A stretch of 64,000 nt of DNA, from contig NZ_BMNQ01000001.1 in assembly GCF_014646635.1 (NCBI RefSeq), forward strand, positions 1 to 64,000, in the 5' to 3' direction. Both the position numbers and the translations under genes were made by a program. The notes beneath the pieces are model-generated. The model saw only the letters and a list, made by a program, of their open reading frames with translations, was not told where the DNA came from and made no database searches. Source of the stretch: Lentibacillus kapialis. Its GTDB lineage: Bacteria; Bacillota; Bacilli; Bacillales; Amphibacillaceae. Position 1 is the first letter of the stretch; every line of letters starts with the position of its first letter. This document shows positions 17,817 to 26,534 of the stretch, in pieces.

Positions 17817-18581
17817 TTATTTTTCAATGAACATTTGAGTCCAGTATTCGCCATCGCTTGTATAGCCAACACCAATATGCGTGAATGATTCATCCAGAAT
17901 GTTTTTCCGATGTTCCTTACTGTTCATCCAGGAATCAACCACCTGTTCAGGTGACTGCTGGCCTCGGGCGATGTTTTCGCCGGCTGTCTCAAACGTAACA
18001 TTAAATTGACGCATCATGTTAAACGGTGACCCGTATGTCGGACTTGTATGTGAAAAGTAATTTTTTTCTTGCATGTCTTCTGATTTTTCCCGGGCAACAC
18101 CACTCAAGGATTTGCTCACTTTTAAGGTGGGCAGACCCTCCTGGCTTCTTTTCCGGTTTGTAAGGGATATCACCTTTGAAGCAAACTCATTGATACCTTG
18201 CTTTGGCTGTGTTTGATTTCTTGGCTGCTGCTGGTCCTGTTCCTGAAGATGACGATGCTGCAGCTCTTTTTCCGGATTTCTGTCGGAGTCACGGGCGTCT
18301 TTGTCAAACAGTTCGTCGTTTGGCTCATTGCCTTTTAAATTGTCATTACGATTCCGGTTGCTTTTACCCAGATCAAGATTATGGTCGTTGTCATCCTCAA
18401 AACCGATGTGCTGTGTGCCTGGCCCCGACTCGTCACTGGACATATCGGTTCGTATCGATGAGATAGGAAGTTGTTTGTTATCGGTTTCTGTATGGGATCT
18501 GTTGGCATTTTCCTCATTATTACATCCTGCCAGAACGAGGATAAGCAGACCAAGAAACGAGACTGATATAACTTTTTTCAT
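17817..18581 (-). CDS. CAP-domain lipoprotein, YkwD-like
   Basis: A 254-residue exported lipoprotein. The N-terminal signal ends in a lipobox LVLAGC, so the mature protein begins at about Cys19. Residues of about 25-125 are low-complexity and hydrophilic (rich in N, D, Q, R), probably a flexible wall-spanning linker. Residues of about 135-254 are a CAP/SCP domain with NRKRSQEGLPTL, the metal-site-type HTSPTYGS, GENIARG, HRKNILDESFTHIGVGY and a terminal WTQMFIE. The family is related to B. subtilis YkwD and YlbC, of unknown enzymatic role. AAAGGAG precedes the ATG. Confidence 0.88.
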   Translation of the reverse strand: MKKVISVSFLGLLILVLAGCNNEENANRSHTETDNKQLPISSIRTDMSSDESGPGTQHIGFEDDNDHNLDLGKSNRNRNDNLKGNEPNDELFDKDARDSDRNPEKELQHRHLQEQDQQQPRNQTQPKQGINEFASKVISLTNRKRSQEGLPTLKVSKSLSGVAREKSEDMQEKNYFSHTSPTYGSPFNMMRQFNVTFETAGENIARGQQSPEQVVDSWMNSKEHRKNILDESFTHIGVGYTSDGEYWTQMFIEK

Positions 18582-18741
18582 ATGGATTCTCCTTTCTGAT
18601 CGTTCTCATTCATATTTTTTGTTCGGACAGACGAAATATACGAAGCTTAAATATCCATTTTTTCCGATTGTATCAGGTAGTGATTTGGGGTAGAATTTAC
18701 GTTAGACTATAAAATGAACGGTTTGTGCAGGGGGATACAGC

Positions 18742-20019
18742 TTGAGAGGGAAGTCAGGTTTTTTTCAGACATTTTATTATGGTTGGTTCATTGTCTTCAT
18801 AGGCGGTTTGGGTGTTTTCTTTTCAGGTCCCGGCCAGACGTATTCGAATTCGATGTTTATCGATCAGTACATCCATGATTTCGGCTGGTCACGGACAGAG
18901 GTTTCCAGTTTATATTCTACGGCTACCCTGATTGCCGGATTGACCATGATGTTTGTCGGCCGGTTTATTGACAAGTACGGGCAACGCTTCATGATGGTTA
19001 CGGTTGGAACGGTGTTTGCACTTGCTTGCTTTTTTAACAGTATGGTGACGAACATGTTTATGCTGGCTATCGGCTTTTTCCTGGTGCGACTATTGGGTCA
19101 AGGAACGATGTCACTTATCCCGAATACTCTTGTTGCCCAATGGTTTGTTGAAAAAAGGGGTCGTGCGTTCAGTTTTATGACCATGGGAAGTTTTATCAGT
19201 GCGATGTTGTTTCCGGTTATCAATGCTTGGCTCATTCAGACCTGGGACTGGCAAACTGCCTGGCGTTTCTGGGGTGTTATGCTCTTAATCATTTTTGTTC
19301 CGTTTGCGCTGTTTGGTGTTCGCAACCGACCTGAACAGATGGGCCTAGAGCCGGATGGAATGAAAACATGGGCGGATGGAGCGGCAGAGACGGCAGCGGA
19401 CGCAGCACTTCCGGAGGCTGAAGAAGACTGGACATTGAAAGAAGCGATGCGAACCTGGGCTTTTTGGGGGATCCTGATCAGTGTTGGAATTCCGGCGATG
19501 ATCAACACCGGAATCACGTTTCACATTATTTCGATCTTCGGTACAAACGACCTGTCACCCGGTATAGCGGCAATGGTATTAAGTTTAATGGCATTTGCCG
19601 GCATGCCGATGTCGTTGATTTCAGGTTTTATTACGGAAAGAATTCAAACGAACTATTTGCTGGCATCAGTGTTTGTAATTGAAATCATATTCCTGCTGAT
19701 GCTTCTGGTCACGAACAGTTTTCTAATGGCGGTTTTATTTGGGATTGTATGGGGAATTGCTAATGGTTTGGAACGTATAGGTATGAATGTCATCTGGCCG
19801 GATTACTTCGGCAGGAAATATATCGGAAGTATAAATGGGGTCGGCATGACAATGGTCGTACTCGGGTCATCATTGGGGCCACTGCCGTTTGGTGCTGGTT
19901 TTGATATATTTCATAACTATACGCCGGTGTTATTGGTGTCGCTGGCACTCCCGGCTGCAGGGCTGATTTGTGCCATTTCTGCCAGACGCCCGCAAAAAGC
20001 CAGATTGAAGACAAAATAA
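18742..20019 (+). CDS. MFS transporter
   Basis: A 425-residue major facilitator with 12 predicted helices and a central cytoplasmic loop near residues 205-235. The loop between helices 2 and 3 reads GRFIDKYGQR, the usual MFS signature position. The family resembles the OxlT/monocarboxylate-type group (YbfB-like), but the substrate is not assignable. Translation starts at TTG 18742 with CAGGGGG upstream. The next gene, a methyltransferase, begins 21 bases after the stop, so they may be co-transcribed without an obvious functional link. Confidence 0.88.
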   Translation: MRGKSGFFQTFYYGWFIVFIGGLGVFFSGPGQTYSNSMFIDQYIHDFGWSRTEVSSLYSTATLIAGLTMMFVGRFIDKYGQRFMMVTVGTVFALACFFNSMVTNMFMLAIGFFLVRLLGQGTMSLIPNTLVAQWFVEKRGRAFSFMTMGSFISAMLFPVINAWLIQTWDWQTAWRFWGVMLLIIFVPFALFGVRNRPEQMGLEPDGMKTWADGAAETAADAALPEAEEDWTLKEAMRTWAFWGILISVGIPAMINTGITFHIISIFGTNDLSPGIAAMVLSLMAFAGMPMSLISGFITERIQTNYLLASVFVIEIIFLLMLLVTNSFLMAVLFGIVWGIANGLERIGMNVIWPDYFGRKYIGSINGVGMTMVVLGSSLGPLPFGAGFDIFHNYTPVLLVSLALPAAGLICAISARRPQKARLKTK

Positions 20020-20040
20020 CGAGTCAAGCGGTGAATTCAG

Positions 20041-20658
20041 ATGTTAAAAGATACAGGAGAGCGGGTCATTCCCGAATATTTGAAGGTAACGGATGAAATG
20101 TTAATTGAACATTTAGCAAGGTATTTTTTTGCAGTTGACTATGTTTATGGCCGAGTCCTTGACATTGCCAGCGGTGTGGGATATGGCACCCATCTTTTGG
20201 TGAAAAAGGGTAGAGACACTGTGGATGAGGCGGTCGCCGTCGATCGTGATCCGGACACAGTCAAATATGCCCGGGGAGCCTATCATCATCCTCGTTCGAC
20301 GTTTATGGTAGGGGATGTCACCGATCCAATGTTGCCTCACGAACTCGGACAATTTGATTGCATTGTCAGCTTTGAAACGATTGAGCACATTGCCGATGAG
20401 GAGCAATTTTTGGCCAATATCCATAAGCTGTTGAAACCCGGCGGGACCCTTATCCTGTCGACACCATTCGGAAAAGGACGCGGAAAGCCATGCGGGTCGC
20501 CATTTCATGTTCATCAACTGACAGTTGCTGAGTTTATGGATTTATTTCCGGATTATTCATCGACTGTGTTCTATTTTCAAAAAGGCCCGTTAATTGAACC
20601 TGCTAATCTTGATGACACCCGCCATTTTCCACTCGGCATCGCCATCTGTCAAAAGTAG
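20041..20658 (+). CDS. class I SAM-dependent methyltransferase
   Basis: A 205-residue Rossmann-fold methyltransferase of the Methyltransf_11/UbiE-like type. Motif I reads VLDIASGVGYGTHLL at about residues 39-53, the acidic residue binding the ribose is in AVAVDRDP, and a motif like FDCIVSFETIEHI follows. The substrate is unknown. It lies directly behind the MFS gene with a modest ribosome binding site (AAGCGGTGA). Confidence 0.85.
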   Translation: MLKDTGERVIPEYLKVTDEMLIEHLARYFFAVDYVYGRVLDIASGVGYGTHLLVKKGRDTVDEAVAVDRDPDTVKYARGAYHHPRSTFMVGDVTDPMLPHELGQFDCIVSFETIEHIADEEQFLANIHKLLKPGGTLILSTPFGKGRGKPCGSPFHVHQLTVAEFMDLFPDYSSTVFYFQKGPLIEPANLDDTRHFPLGIAICQK

Positions 20659-20724
20659 TATCGATTGCATTTGGTATCTTTATGCTGGCGGTCTATAAAT
20701 GAATTATCACACATTAACCACGAA

Positions 20725-22302
20725 CTAATACTCACTTTCCAGCTCGGAAAGCTGATTCATAATATCCTCGATTACGTCATCAGCAACATCTCCGGATATG
20801 ATATCTTCCTTCACCAACCGTTCGACAGCCGCGTGCTGTGCATACAATGAGTGTTTTCTTAAGGTGTTCTGCTGTTTCGCTTTCAGTTCCGGATGCTCCT
20901 GAAAAAGCTGTTCGATTTGTTCTTGGATTTCTTCAAGATTCTGCTGATAATCAGCCAGAATGTCATGTGTGACCGTGTCTGTGATGTGCAAATCCTGTTT
21001 CACTCTGTTCACTTCCTGGATGGCATTTTCATGGCGATAAGCCTGTGCCAGGAGTGACTCATATTCTCTATAACCGTCTTCCTGTTTAATGACCCCAAGC
21101 CACTTGAGAAATGGCTTAATCGTAAGCCCCTGGCATACAAGGGAAAACAGCACGACACTAAATGTTAAAATCAGAATGTCTTCACGTCCCGCAAAGTTCC
21201 TTGGCAGGCTTAATACAAGGGCAATCGACAATGATCCCTTCAGGCCTCCCCAGTTTAGGATATGCTTCCACGCAACGGGTAAGTTTCCTGCAAATAGTGT
21301 ACTCATATAAACAGCCGCACTTCTGGCGATAAGAATAATCAGAATGGCCATAACGATTAACCCCCATCTGCCGGCAACATCAATCCGGGTGATTTCCAGT
21401 CCGACCATTAGAAAGACGAGTGAATTTGCCAGTAATGTAGCCACATCCCAAAAGTTGCTAATATTTAGCTTAGTTGTCGGGCTCATCCCGATTTTTGATC
21501 CATAATTCCCCAGGATAAGTGCCGAGACAACAACCGCAATAACGCCCGATGCATCCAGTTGCTCTGCCAGCAAATAAGCACCGTAAAACAAAATAATACT
21601 GAAAATAATCTCCAGCGGGTAATCATCAAAGTATCGTGTGATCCGTGAAATGATATACCCGCAAGCGCCGCCTGTAATAAGTCCCAACGCCACAACTTTA
21701 ATAAACTCCCATGCCCCCAGTCCTGCTCCCTCTATCCCAAGCCCGGCATAGGTCAGCAGGGAAAAAGCGGAAATGTTGAACAATACAACTGCCAATCCGT
21801 CATTAAATAAACTTTCCCCTTCAATAATGGTGGAAAGCCGTTTGTGAACGCCAATATTTTTAAATATGGATAGTACACTGACCGGATCTGTAGCACTCAT
21901 GACAGCGGCAAATACAAATGCTGCCGGAACAGATAACTGTAAAAGCCACAGCGACGAAAAACCAATGATAATAAATGACAGAAATGTGCCGGCGAAAGCT
22001 AAGAGAAGAATTGGTTTTTTATTGTCAGACAGCTGCGAGAAGGGCAATTTCAGAGCGGCTTCACCTAATAACGCAGGCAAAAAAAGTGTAACGACGGCAA
22101 AGTTAAAGATCTCTCCTTCTGTTATGAAATCTTTCAGCGCTTCCAGTACAGGGATATTAACAAGTCCGATGGCTGCGCCGACAATGACAAGCGCTATCGG
22201 ATAGGGCCGCCCAAACTTTTTCGCAATCGCTGTAATACCAGCAGCGATCATGAGCAATATTAGAATGAGTGAAAAAATATGATGCAAATCGAATTCTTCC
22301 AT
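20725..22302 (-). CDS. Na+/H+ antiporter, CPA1/NhaP type
   Basis: A 525-residue cation:proton antiporter with about 12-13 membrane helices in the first 400 residues. The SATDPVSVLSIFKNIG and ESLFNDGLAVVLF segments hold the conserved acidic ion-binding residues of the CPA1 family. A cytoplasmic tail of about 120 residues, rich in E, Q and K, follows. The role would be Na+ extrusion and pH homeostasis. GGGAGG precedes the ATG at 22302. The gene is monocistronic and divergent from the des operon. Confidence 0.92.
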   Translation of the reverse strand: MEEFDLHHIFSLILILLMIAAGITAIAKKFGRPYPIALVIVGAAIGLVNIPVLEALKDFITEGEIFNFAVVTLFLPALLGEAALKLPFSQLSDNKKPILLLAFAGTFLSFIIIGFSSLWLLQLSVPAAFVFAAVMSATDPVSVLSIFKNIGVHKRLSTIIEGESLFNDGLAVVLFNISAFSLLTYAGLGIEGAGLGAWEFIKVVALGLITGGACGYIISRITRYFDDYPLEIIFSIILFYGAYLLAEQLDASGVIAVVVSALILGNYGSKIGMSPTTKLNISNFWDVATLLANSLVFLMVGLEITRIDVAGRWGLIVMAILIILIARSAAVYMSTLFAGNLPVAWKHILNWGGLKGSLSIALVLSLPRNFAGREDILILTFSVVLFSLVCQGLTIKPFLKWLGVIKQEDGYREYESLLAQAYRHENAIQEVNRVKQDLHITDTVTHDILADYQQNLEEIQEQIEQLFQEHPELKAKQQNTLRKHSLYAQHAAVERLVKEDIISGDVADDVIEDIMNQLSELESEY

Positions 22303-22478
22303 AGCTTAGGCCTCCCTTAATTCGTCCACGTGCTTATCTTTAACAAAAGTTACAGGAAAATGCAATTACGGAAATTTTTGATTGGACGATATTCAAGGCG
22401 GATCAGCCTATCCATTTCCTATTTTACTTTATAGTATAAAAACTCGTTCTGAAGTTAGAGTTCATGTTATATAAGTGC

Positions 22479-22544
22479 ATGACATTTGTCATACTCATAA
22501 CTTGACGTTTATGACTTCTGCTGCTTGATTTTTTTGTCTACTAT
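22479..22544 (+). promoter_or_regulatory. des promoter region with DesR-like dyads
   Basis: A perfect 14-bp palindrome ATGACATTTGTCAT (22479-22492) is followed by a second pair, GTCATA (22489-22494) and TATGAC (22510-22515). A -10-like TACTAT at 22539-22544 has no good -35 box, as expected for an activator-dependent promoter. In B. subtilis phosphorylated DesR binds two adjacent sites upstream of des; the equivalence here is inferred from position. Confidence 0.55.
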
Positions 22545-22591
22545 GGGGATAAGGATGATTAACAATCCACATCTTTATCTGGGAGGAAGTT

Positions 22592-23626
22592 ATGAGTAAT
22601 CAAAAACAAACCAACTTAAAAAAACGTGTTGCAGCCTTCGCTAATCCGGATAAAAAAGCGAGTATCCTGCAGCTTATTAATACAATTTTGCCATTTCTAC
22701 TGATCTGGTTTCTTGCATATCAAAGTTTGTCTGTTTCGATTTGGTTAACCCTTGCACTTGCAGTTGTGACGGCAGGATTTGTCGTTCGCATCTTTATTAT
22801 TTTTCACGACTGTGCGCACGGATCCTTTTTCAAAAATCCCAAGGAGAATCGGGTTGTGGGTACGATTACGGGAGTCTTGACCCTGTTTGCTTTTGAAAAA
22901 TGGAAGCGAAGTCACGCGATTCATCACGCAACCAGCAGTAATCTGGACAAACGCGGCACCGGAGATGTGTGGGTGATGACGGTTGAGGAATATGCTGATG
23001 CTTCCTTTTGGAGAAGACTAGTATACCGCCTTTATCGAAACCCGATTGTCATGTTCGGGTTAGGTCCATTCTATCTTTTTCTCCTGTCGAATCGATTTAA
23101 CCGAAAAAGGGCTAAACGGAAAGAACGGATAAACACATACGTCATAAATGCCTCCGTTGCGGCTATCTATGGTTTGTTGATATGGGCAATAGGCTGGCAG
23201 GCTTTTCTCATTATTCAAATGCCCATTGTCTTTATAGCAGGTTCCCTGGGTATCTGGCTGTTTTATGTCCAGCATCAGTTCGAGGATTCTTACTTTGAAA
23301 ATGAGGATGAATGGGATTTTGTAAAAGCCGCCGTGGATGGCAGTTCCTATTACAAACTGCCGAAAATTATGCAATGGATGACAGGCAGCATCGGTTATCA
23401 TCATGTGCATCATTTGAGCCCAAGAGTTCCGAATTATCATTTGGAAAAAGCTCACGAATCCACACCACCTCTAAAAAAAGCAACAACCATAACGTTAGCT
23501 ACCAGTCTAAAATCAATCCGCTTTCGGCTGTATGATGAAGCAAGCAAGTCATTTGTGAGTTTTAAGGATGTTAAAGGACTACTGCGCAAAAGAAAACGGC
23601 TAAACACACGTTTACAGGAAAATTAA
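22592..23626 (+). CDS. des: acyl-lipid fatty acid desaturase
   Basis: A 344-residue membrane desaturase that introduces a double bond into acyl chains of existing phospholipids. The three histidine boxes of the di-iron centre are visible: HDCAHGS (about residue 73), HAIHHA (about 109) and HHVHH (about 270). Hydrophobic pairs lie between them. The gene is followed by the DesK-DesR two-component pair, exactly the B. subtilis cold-shock locus, so it is probably induced when membranes become ordered. GGGAGGAAG precedes the ATG. A terminator separates it from desK. Confidence 0.95.
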   Translation: MSNQKQTNLKKRVAAFANPDKKASILQLINTILPFLLIWFLAYQSLSVSIWLTLALAVVTAGFVVRIFIIFHDCAHGSFFKNPKENRVVGTITGVLTLFAFEKWKRSHAIHHATSSNLDKRGTGDVWVMTVEEYADASFWRRLVYRLYRNPIVMFGLGPFYLFLLSNRFNRKRAKRKERINTYVINASVAAIYGLLIWAIGWQAFLIIQMPIVFIAGSLGIWLFYVQHQFEDSYFENEDEWDFVKAAVDGSSYYKLPKIMQWMTGSIGYHHVHHLSPRVPNYHLEKAHESTPPLKKATTITLATSLKSIRFRLYDEASKSFVSFKDVKGLLRKRKRLNTRLQEN

Positions 23627-23640
23627 ATTGATTATCGAAA

Positions 23641-23678
23641 GACCCTCTATGATTGTATTGGAGGGTCCTGTTTTTTGT
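23641..23678 (+). terminator. terminator after des
   Basis: GACCCTC / GAGGGTC with a 13-base loop and CCTGTTTTTTG. It allows des to be expressed far above desKR. Confidence 0.85.
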
Positions 23679-23710
23679 TATAATTAATAAAGGTGAAAGG
23701 AGGGAATAAG

Positions 23711-24844
23711 GTGCAGAACTGGTATCATATCATTCCGAAAAATACGGGACTTAGCATTTACGCGTGGATTATATTTTGTATTCTTCCTTTTTATTTTATA
23801 TTTCGGACATCCGGAGCTTGGGAAATTGTTTTCGGTATTTTAATGATATTTCTGTTTTTTACTGCATATAGAGTATCTTTCCTTTCAGAAGGATGGACGG
23901 TATATTTATCGGTCAGTATTGAAATGGTCATTAGCATTGTAATGACAATATTTCTGGGCTATGTATACTTCGCCTTGTTTTTGGCGTTCTACATTGGGAA
24001 TTTACATCACAAAGTACGATTTATAACGCTCTATGTTATTAACCTGGTGACAACCATAGCTGCCGTAACAATTGGTTTTTTTACTCAAAGTGACATATTC
24101 TTTACACAGCTTCCTTTTATAACATTCAGTGTTATTGGAGTGATTCTGCTCCCCGTGACCCTCTATCATCGTAATAAACGGGAAAAGCTGGAAAATGAGT
24201 TGAGGGATGCCAATCAGAAGCTTTCCCAAATGGCGGTCCTGGAAGAACGCCAGCGCATTGCTCGTGATTTGCACGATACACTGGGTCAAAAGTTATCCCT
24301 TATTGGATTAAAAAGCGATTTGGCAGGCAAATTAGTGGGTGTGAAAATGGATAAAGCCCAACGTGAAATCGATGATATTAACCAAACAGCACGGACAGCA
24401 TTAAAAGAAGTCCGTGAGATGGTTTCCGATATGAAAGGTACCAGACTAACAGAAGAAATAAATCGTGTACAGGAAGTTCTTAAAGCCGCCCAGATTAAGT
24501 TTTATCTGAAAGGGAACCCAAAGCTCAAAAACCTGTCGCTGTTGGCGGAAAATGTTTTAAGCATGTGTTTAAAGGAGGCTGTTACAAATGTCGTCAAGCA
24601 CAGTCAGGCTGATTCCTGCCATGTTACGATTGGACAAACAGCAGAAGGAGTACGTGTTCAAGTACAGGATAATGGGATTGGCATGATGAATAATAAAGCT
24701 TTTTATTCAGAGAATGGGATTCAGGGAATGAAAGAGCGGCTTGAATTCGTGAATGGCAGTTTAGCTGTTGTATCGGAGAACGGTACGACGCTTAGAATTC
24801 GGGTGCCAAGCACGCATCGAACTGAACAGGAGGGCTTTTCATGA
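23711..24844 (+). CDS. desK: membrane-fluidity sensor histidine kinase DesK
   Basis: A 377-residue HisKA_3-type kinase with four to five N-terminal membrane helices (residues of about 15-150), which sense bilayer thickness, and a short coiled-coil linker. The phosphorylation helix is ERQRIARDLHDTLGQKLSL, with the histidine at residue 188, the same number as in B. subtilis DesK. The HATPase domain shows KEAVTNVVKHSQA (N box) and QDNGIGM (G1 box). Start: GTG at 23711 with GAAAGGAGG seven bases upstream; an in-frame GTG at 23693 overlaps that ribosome binding site and is unlikely. The stop overlaps the desR start by four bases. Confidence 0.94.
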   Translation: MQNWYHIIPKNTGLSIYAWIIFCILPFYFIFRTSGAWEIVFGILMIFLFFTAYRVSFLSEGWTVYLSVSIEMVISIVMTIFLGYVYFALFLAFYIGNLHHKVRFITLYVINLVTTIAAVTIGFFTQSDIFFTQLPFITFSVIGVILLPVTLYHRNKREKLENELRDANQKLSQMAVLEERQRIARDLHDTLGQKLSLIGLKSDLAGKLVGVKMDKAQREIDDINQTARTALKEVREMVSDMKGTRLTEEINRVQEVLKAAQIKFYLKGNPKLKNLSLLAENVLSMCLKEAVTNVVKHSQADSCHVTIGQTAEGVRVQVQDNGIGMMNNKAFYSENGIQGMKERLEFVNGSLAVVSENGTTLRIRVPSTHRTEQEGFS

Positions 24845-25440
24845 TAAGGATTGTCATTGCTGAGGATCAAAGTATGCTGCTTGGTGCATTAGGATCTTTG
24901 CTCGACCTGGAAGACGATATGGAGGTCGCAGGTAAAGCCAGGAATGGTGAAGAAGCCCTTGCGATGGTTGAACAACATGAGCCTGATATTTGCATCATGG
25001 ATATTGAAATGCCCAGGGTAAGCGGTCTTGATGCTGCGGAAGCTTTAAGGGATCATCCATGTAAAGTGATTGTATTAACAACATTCGCGCGGACAGGCTA
25101 TTTTGAACGGGCAAAAAAAGCCGGGGTAAGCGGTTATTTATTAAAAGACAGTCCGAGCGAAGAATTGGCAAACTCAATCCGGACGATTATGGGTGGAAGA
25201 CGTATTTATGCACCTGAGCTGATTGATATGATATATGATAACGAAAATCCATTGACAGAAAGAGAAGAACAGGTGATTAAACTCATTGCTTATGGCAAAA
25301 ACACAAAAGAAATTGCGAATGAACTCTATTTGACAAACGGTACTGTTCGTAATTATGTTTCGACGATCCTTGATAAATTGGAAGTGACAAATCGGATTGA
25401 GGCCATATCAAAGGTTAAAGAAAAAGGCTGGTTTAACTAG
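24841..25440 (+). CDS. desR: response regulator DesR (NarL/FixJ family)
   Basis: A 199-residue response regulator. The receiver domain has acidic residues ED near position 8, phosphoacceptor Asp54 in IMDIEMP, and Lys in LLKDS. The C-terminal LuxR-type helix-turn-helix reads LTEREEQVIKLIAYGKNTKE. Phosphorylated by DesK, it activates des. The ATGA overlap with desK implies translational coupling. A large structured repeat starts directly after its stop codon. Confidence 0.94.
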   Translation: MIRIVIAEDQSMLLGALGSLLDLEDDMEVAGKARNGEEALAMVEQHEPDICIMDIEMPRVSGLDAAEALRDHPCKVIVLTTFARTGYFERAKKAGVSGYLLKDSPSEELANSIRTIMGGRRIYAPELIDMIYDNENPLTEREEQVIKLIAYGKNTKEIANELYLTNGTVRNYVSTILDKLEVTNRIEAISKVKEKGWFN

Positions 25441-25667
25441 GAGCCTTGGACAGAATTAAGGTATTCTATACTAAAGACGAACGATGCTCCGTTTTAGCGG
25501 AGGAAATATACGCTGCGGGAAGATAGGCATAGGTGAGACCCCACAGTGCGTCAGCACGAGGAGGCTTACCAGCCGCCCTAAGGTGCACGAAGTATATTTC
25601 CGTAGCGGGTTATATACTCTAACTAGTTCGGATTTTTCCTTATCAAAACTACTTTTGTCCAAGGCTC
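25441..25667. repeat. structured intergenic repeat, copy 1
   Basis: A 227-bp element bounded by GAGCCTTGGACA and its exact complement TGTCCAAGGCTC. Inner arms GGAAATATAC (25502-25511) and GTATATTTCC (25592-25601) are also exactly complementary. The core contains GAGACCCCACAG and GAGGAGGCT. A second copy lies at 32746-32965 with different but again self-complementary arms. Sequences of this type are scattered in many Bacillaceae genomes as far as I recall. There is no coding sequence or transposase in it. Confidence 0.75.
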
Positions 25668-25733
25668 TTAGGTCACACTGTATAAACAAAGCCTCTGATT
25701 CAAAAGCTAGTGTTTGAAAGGGGTGCACAGAAC

Positions 25734-25868
25734 ATGCCGAACAAGAATAATCAATTTAAGGAAAATAAAAACCATGGTGAGCGGCGAAACGGACGCAAGA
25801 GCCAATATAAAAACAGCAGTGTGCACGGCAGGCAATTGAATGAGTATGTCAGCAAAAAAGACGATTGA
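25734..25868 (+). CDS. small hydrophilic basic protein
   Basis: A 44-residue, highly polar peptide rich in N, K, R and Q (MPNKNNQFKENKN at the start, VSKKDD at the end), with no hydrophobic segment. AAAGGGGTG lies about eight bases before the ATG and a strong terminator follows, so it is very likely expressed. The composition recalls small spore or stress proteins of Bacilli, but I recognise no family. Confidence 0.6.
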   Translation: MPNKNNQFKENKNHGERRNGRKSQYKNSSVHGRQLNEYVSKKDD

Positions 25869-25879
25869 TTTTCAGGCAA

Positions 25880-25913
25880 GAGCGGTGTGATGTGAAGTCA
25901 CACTGCTTTTTTA
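25880..25913 (+). terminator. terminator
   Basis: Stem AGCGGTGTGA / TCACACTGCT with a seven-base loop, followed by TTTTTT. Confidence 0.9.
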
Positions 25914-25928
25914 ATAAGAGGTGACGAT

Positions 25929-26459
25929 ATGAACAAAGGGATGTTTCTTGACCGTGATGGGGTGATTAACGAAGTGCTCAGTAACAGGGTGACATTCGTC
26001 AACAACCCTAGCGATTTATATTTGCTGGATGGTGTAGAGGAAGCGATAAAATTGTTCAATGACATGGGATTTGGGGTGTTTATCGTAACCAATCAGGGTG
26101 GCATCGGACTCGGTTACATGAAGGAGGATGTGCTGCGATCCATACATGAGAAAATGAAAGCAGATCTGGCCGAGTTTGGAGCAGTCATTGATGATATTGC
26201 TTACTGCCCACACAAGCCCCATGCAGATTGTCCCTGCCGCAAACCAAAACCTAAAATGATTATCGATCTTGCCAAAAAACATAAGATTAACTTAACCGCT
26301 AGTTATATGGCCGGTGACAGAAAGCCGGACATCGAAGCGGGAAAACAAGCAGGGACAAAAACGATTCTGCTCGGTGCCAGGGATGCATCAGCCACTGGAG
26401 CAGACAGGTATTTCCCCGATCTTTTGATATTCGCCAAATGGTTAAAAAGTCGTTGCTGA
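25929..26459 (+). CDS. D,D-heptose 1,7-bisphosphate phosphatase-like HAD-IIIA hydrolase
   Basis: A 176-residue HAD phosphatase of the GmhB type. Motif I FLDRDGVIN (Asp8 nucleophile and Asp10), motif II VTNQGG, zinc-site residues CPH and CPC around positions 96-110 (YCPHKPHADCPCRKP), and motif III/IV YMAGDRKPDIEAG are all present. The family removes the C7 phosphate from heptose bisphosphate. No other heptose genes are nearby, so the real substrate may be another sugar phosphate or histidinol phosphate. The start has GAGGTGA upstream. Confidence 0.85.
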   Translation: MNKGMFLDRDGVINEVLSNRVTFVNNPSDLYLLDGVEEAIKLFNDMGFGVFIVTNQGGIGLGYMKEDVLRSIHEKMKADLAEFGAVIDDIAYCPHKPHADCPCRKPKPKMIIDLAKKHKINLTASYMAGDRKPDIEAGKQAGTKTILLGARDASATGADRYFPDLLIFAKWLKSRC

Positions 26460-26534
26460 TTTTTCATGGATTTTTGTCTTTGGGAGATACTAAATCCTGT
26501 CGCAAAAAATCAGTAATGAAAGGATGAATCTGTC

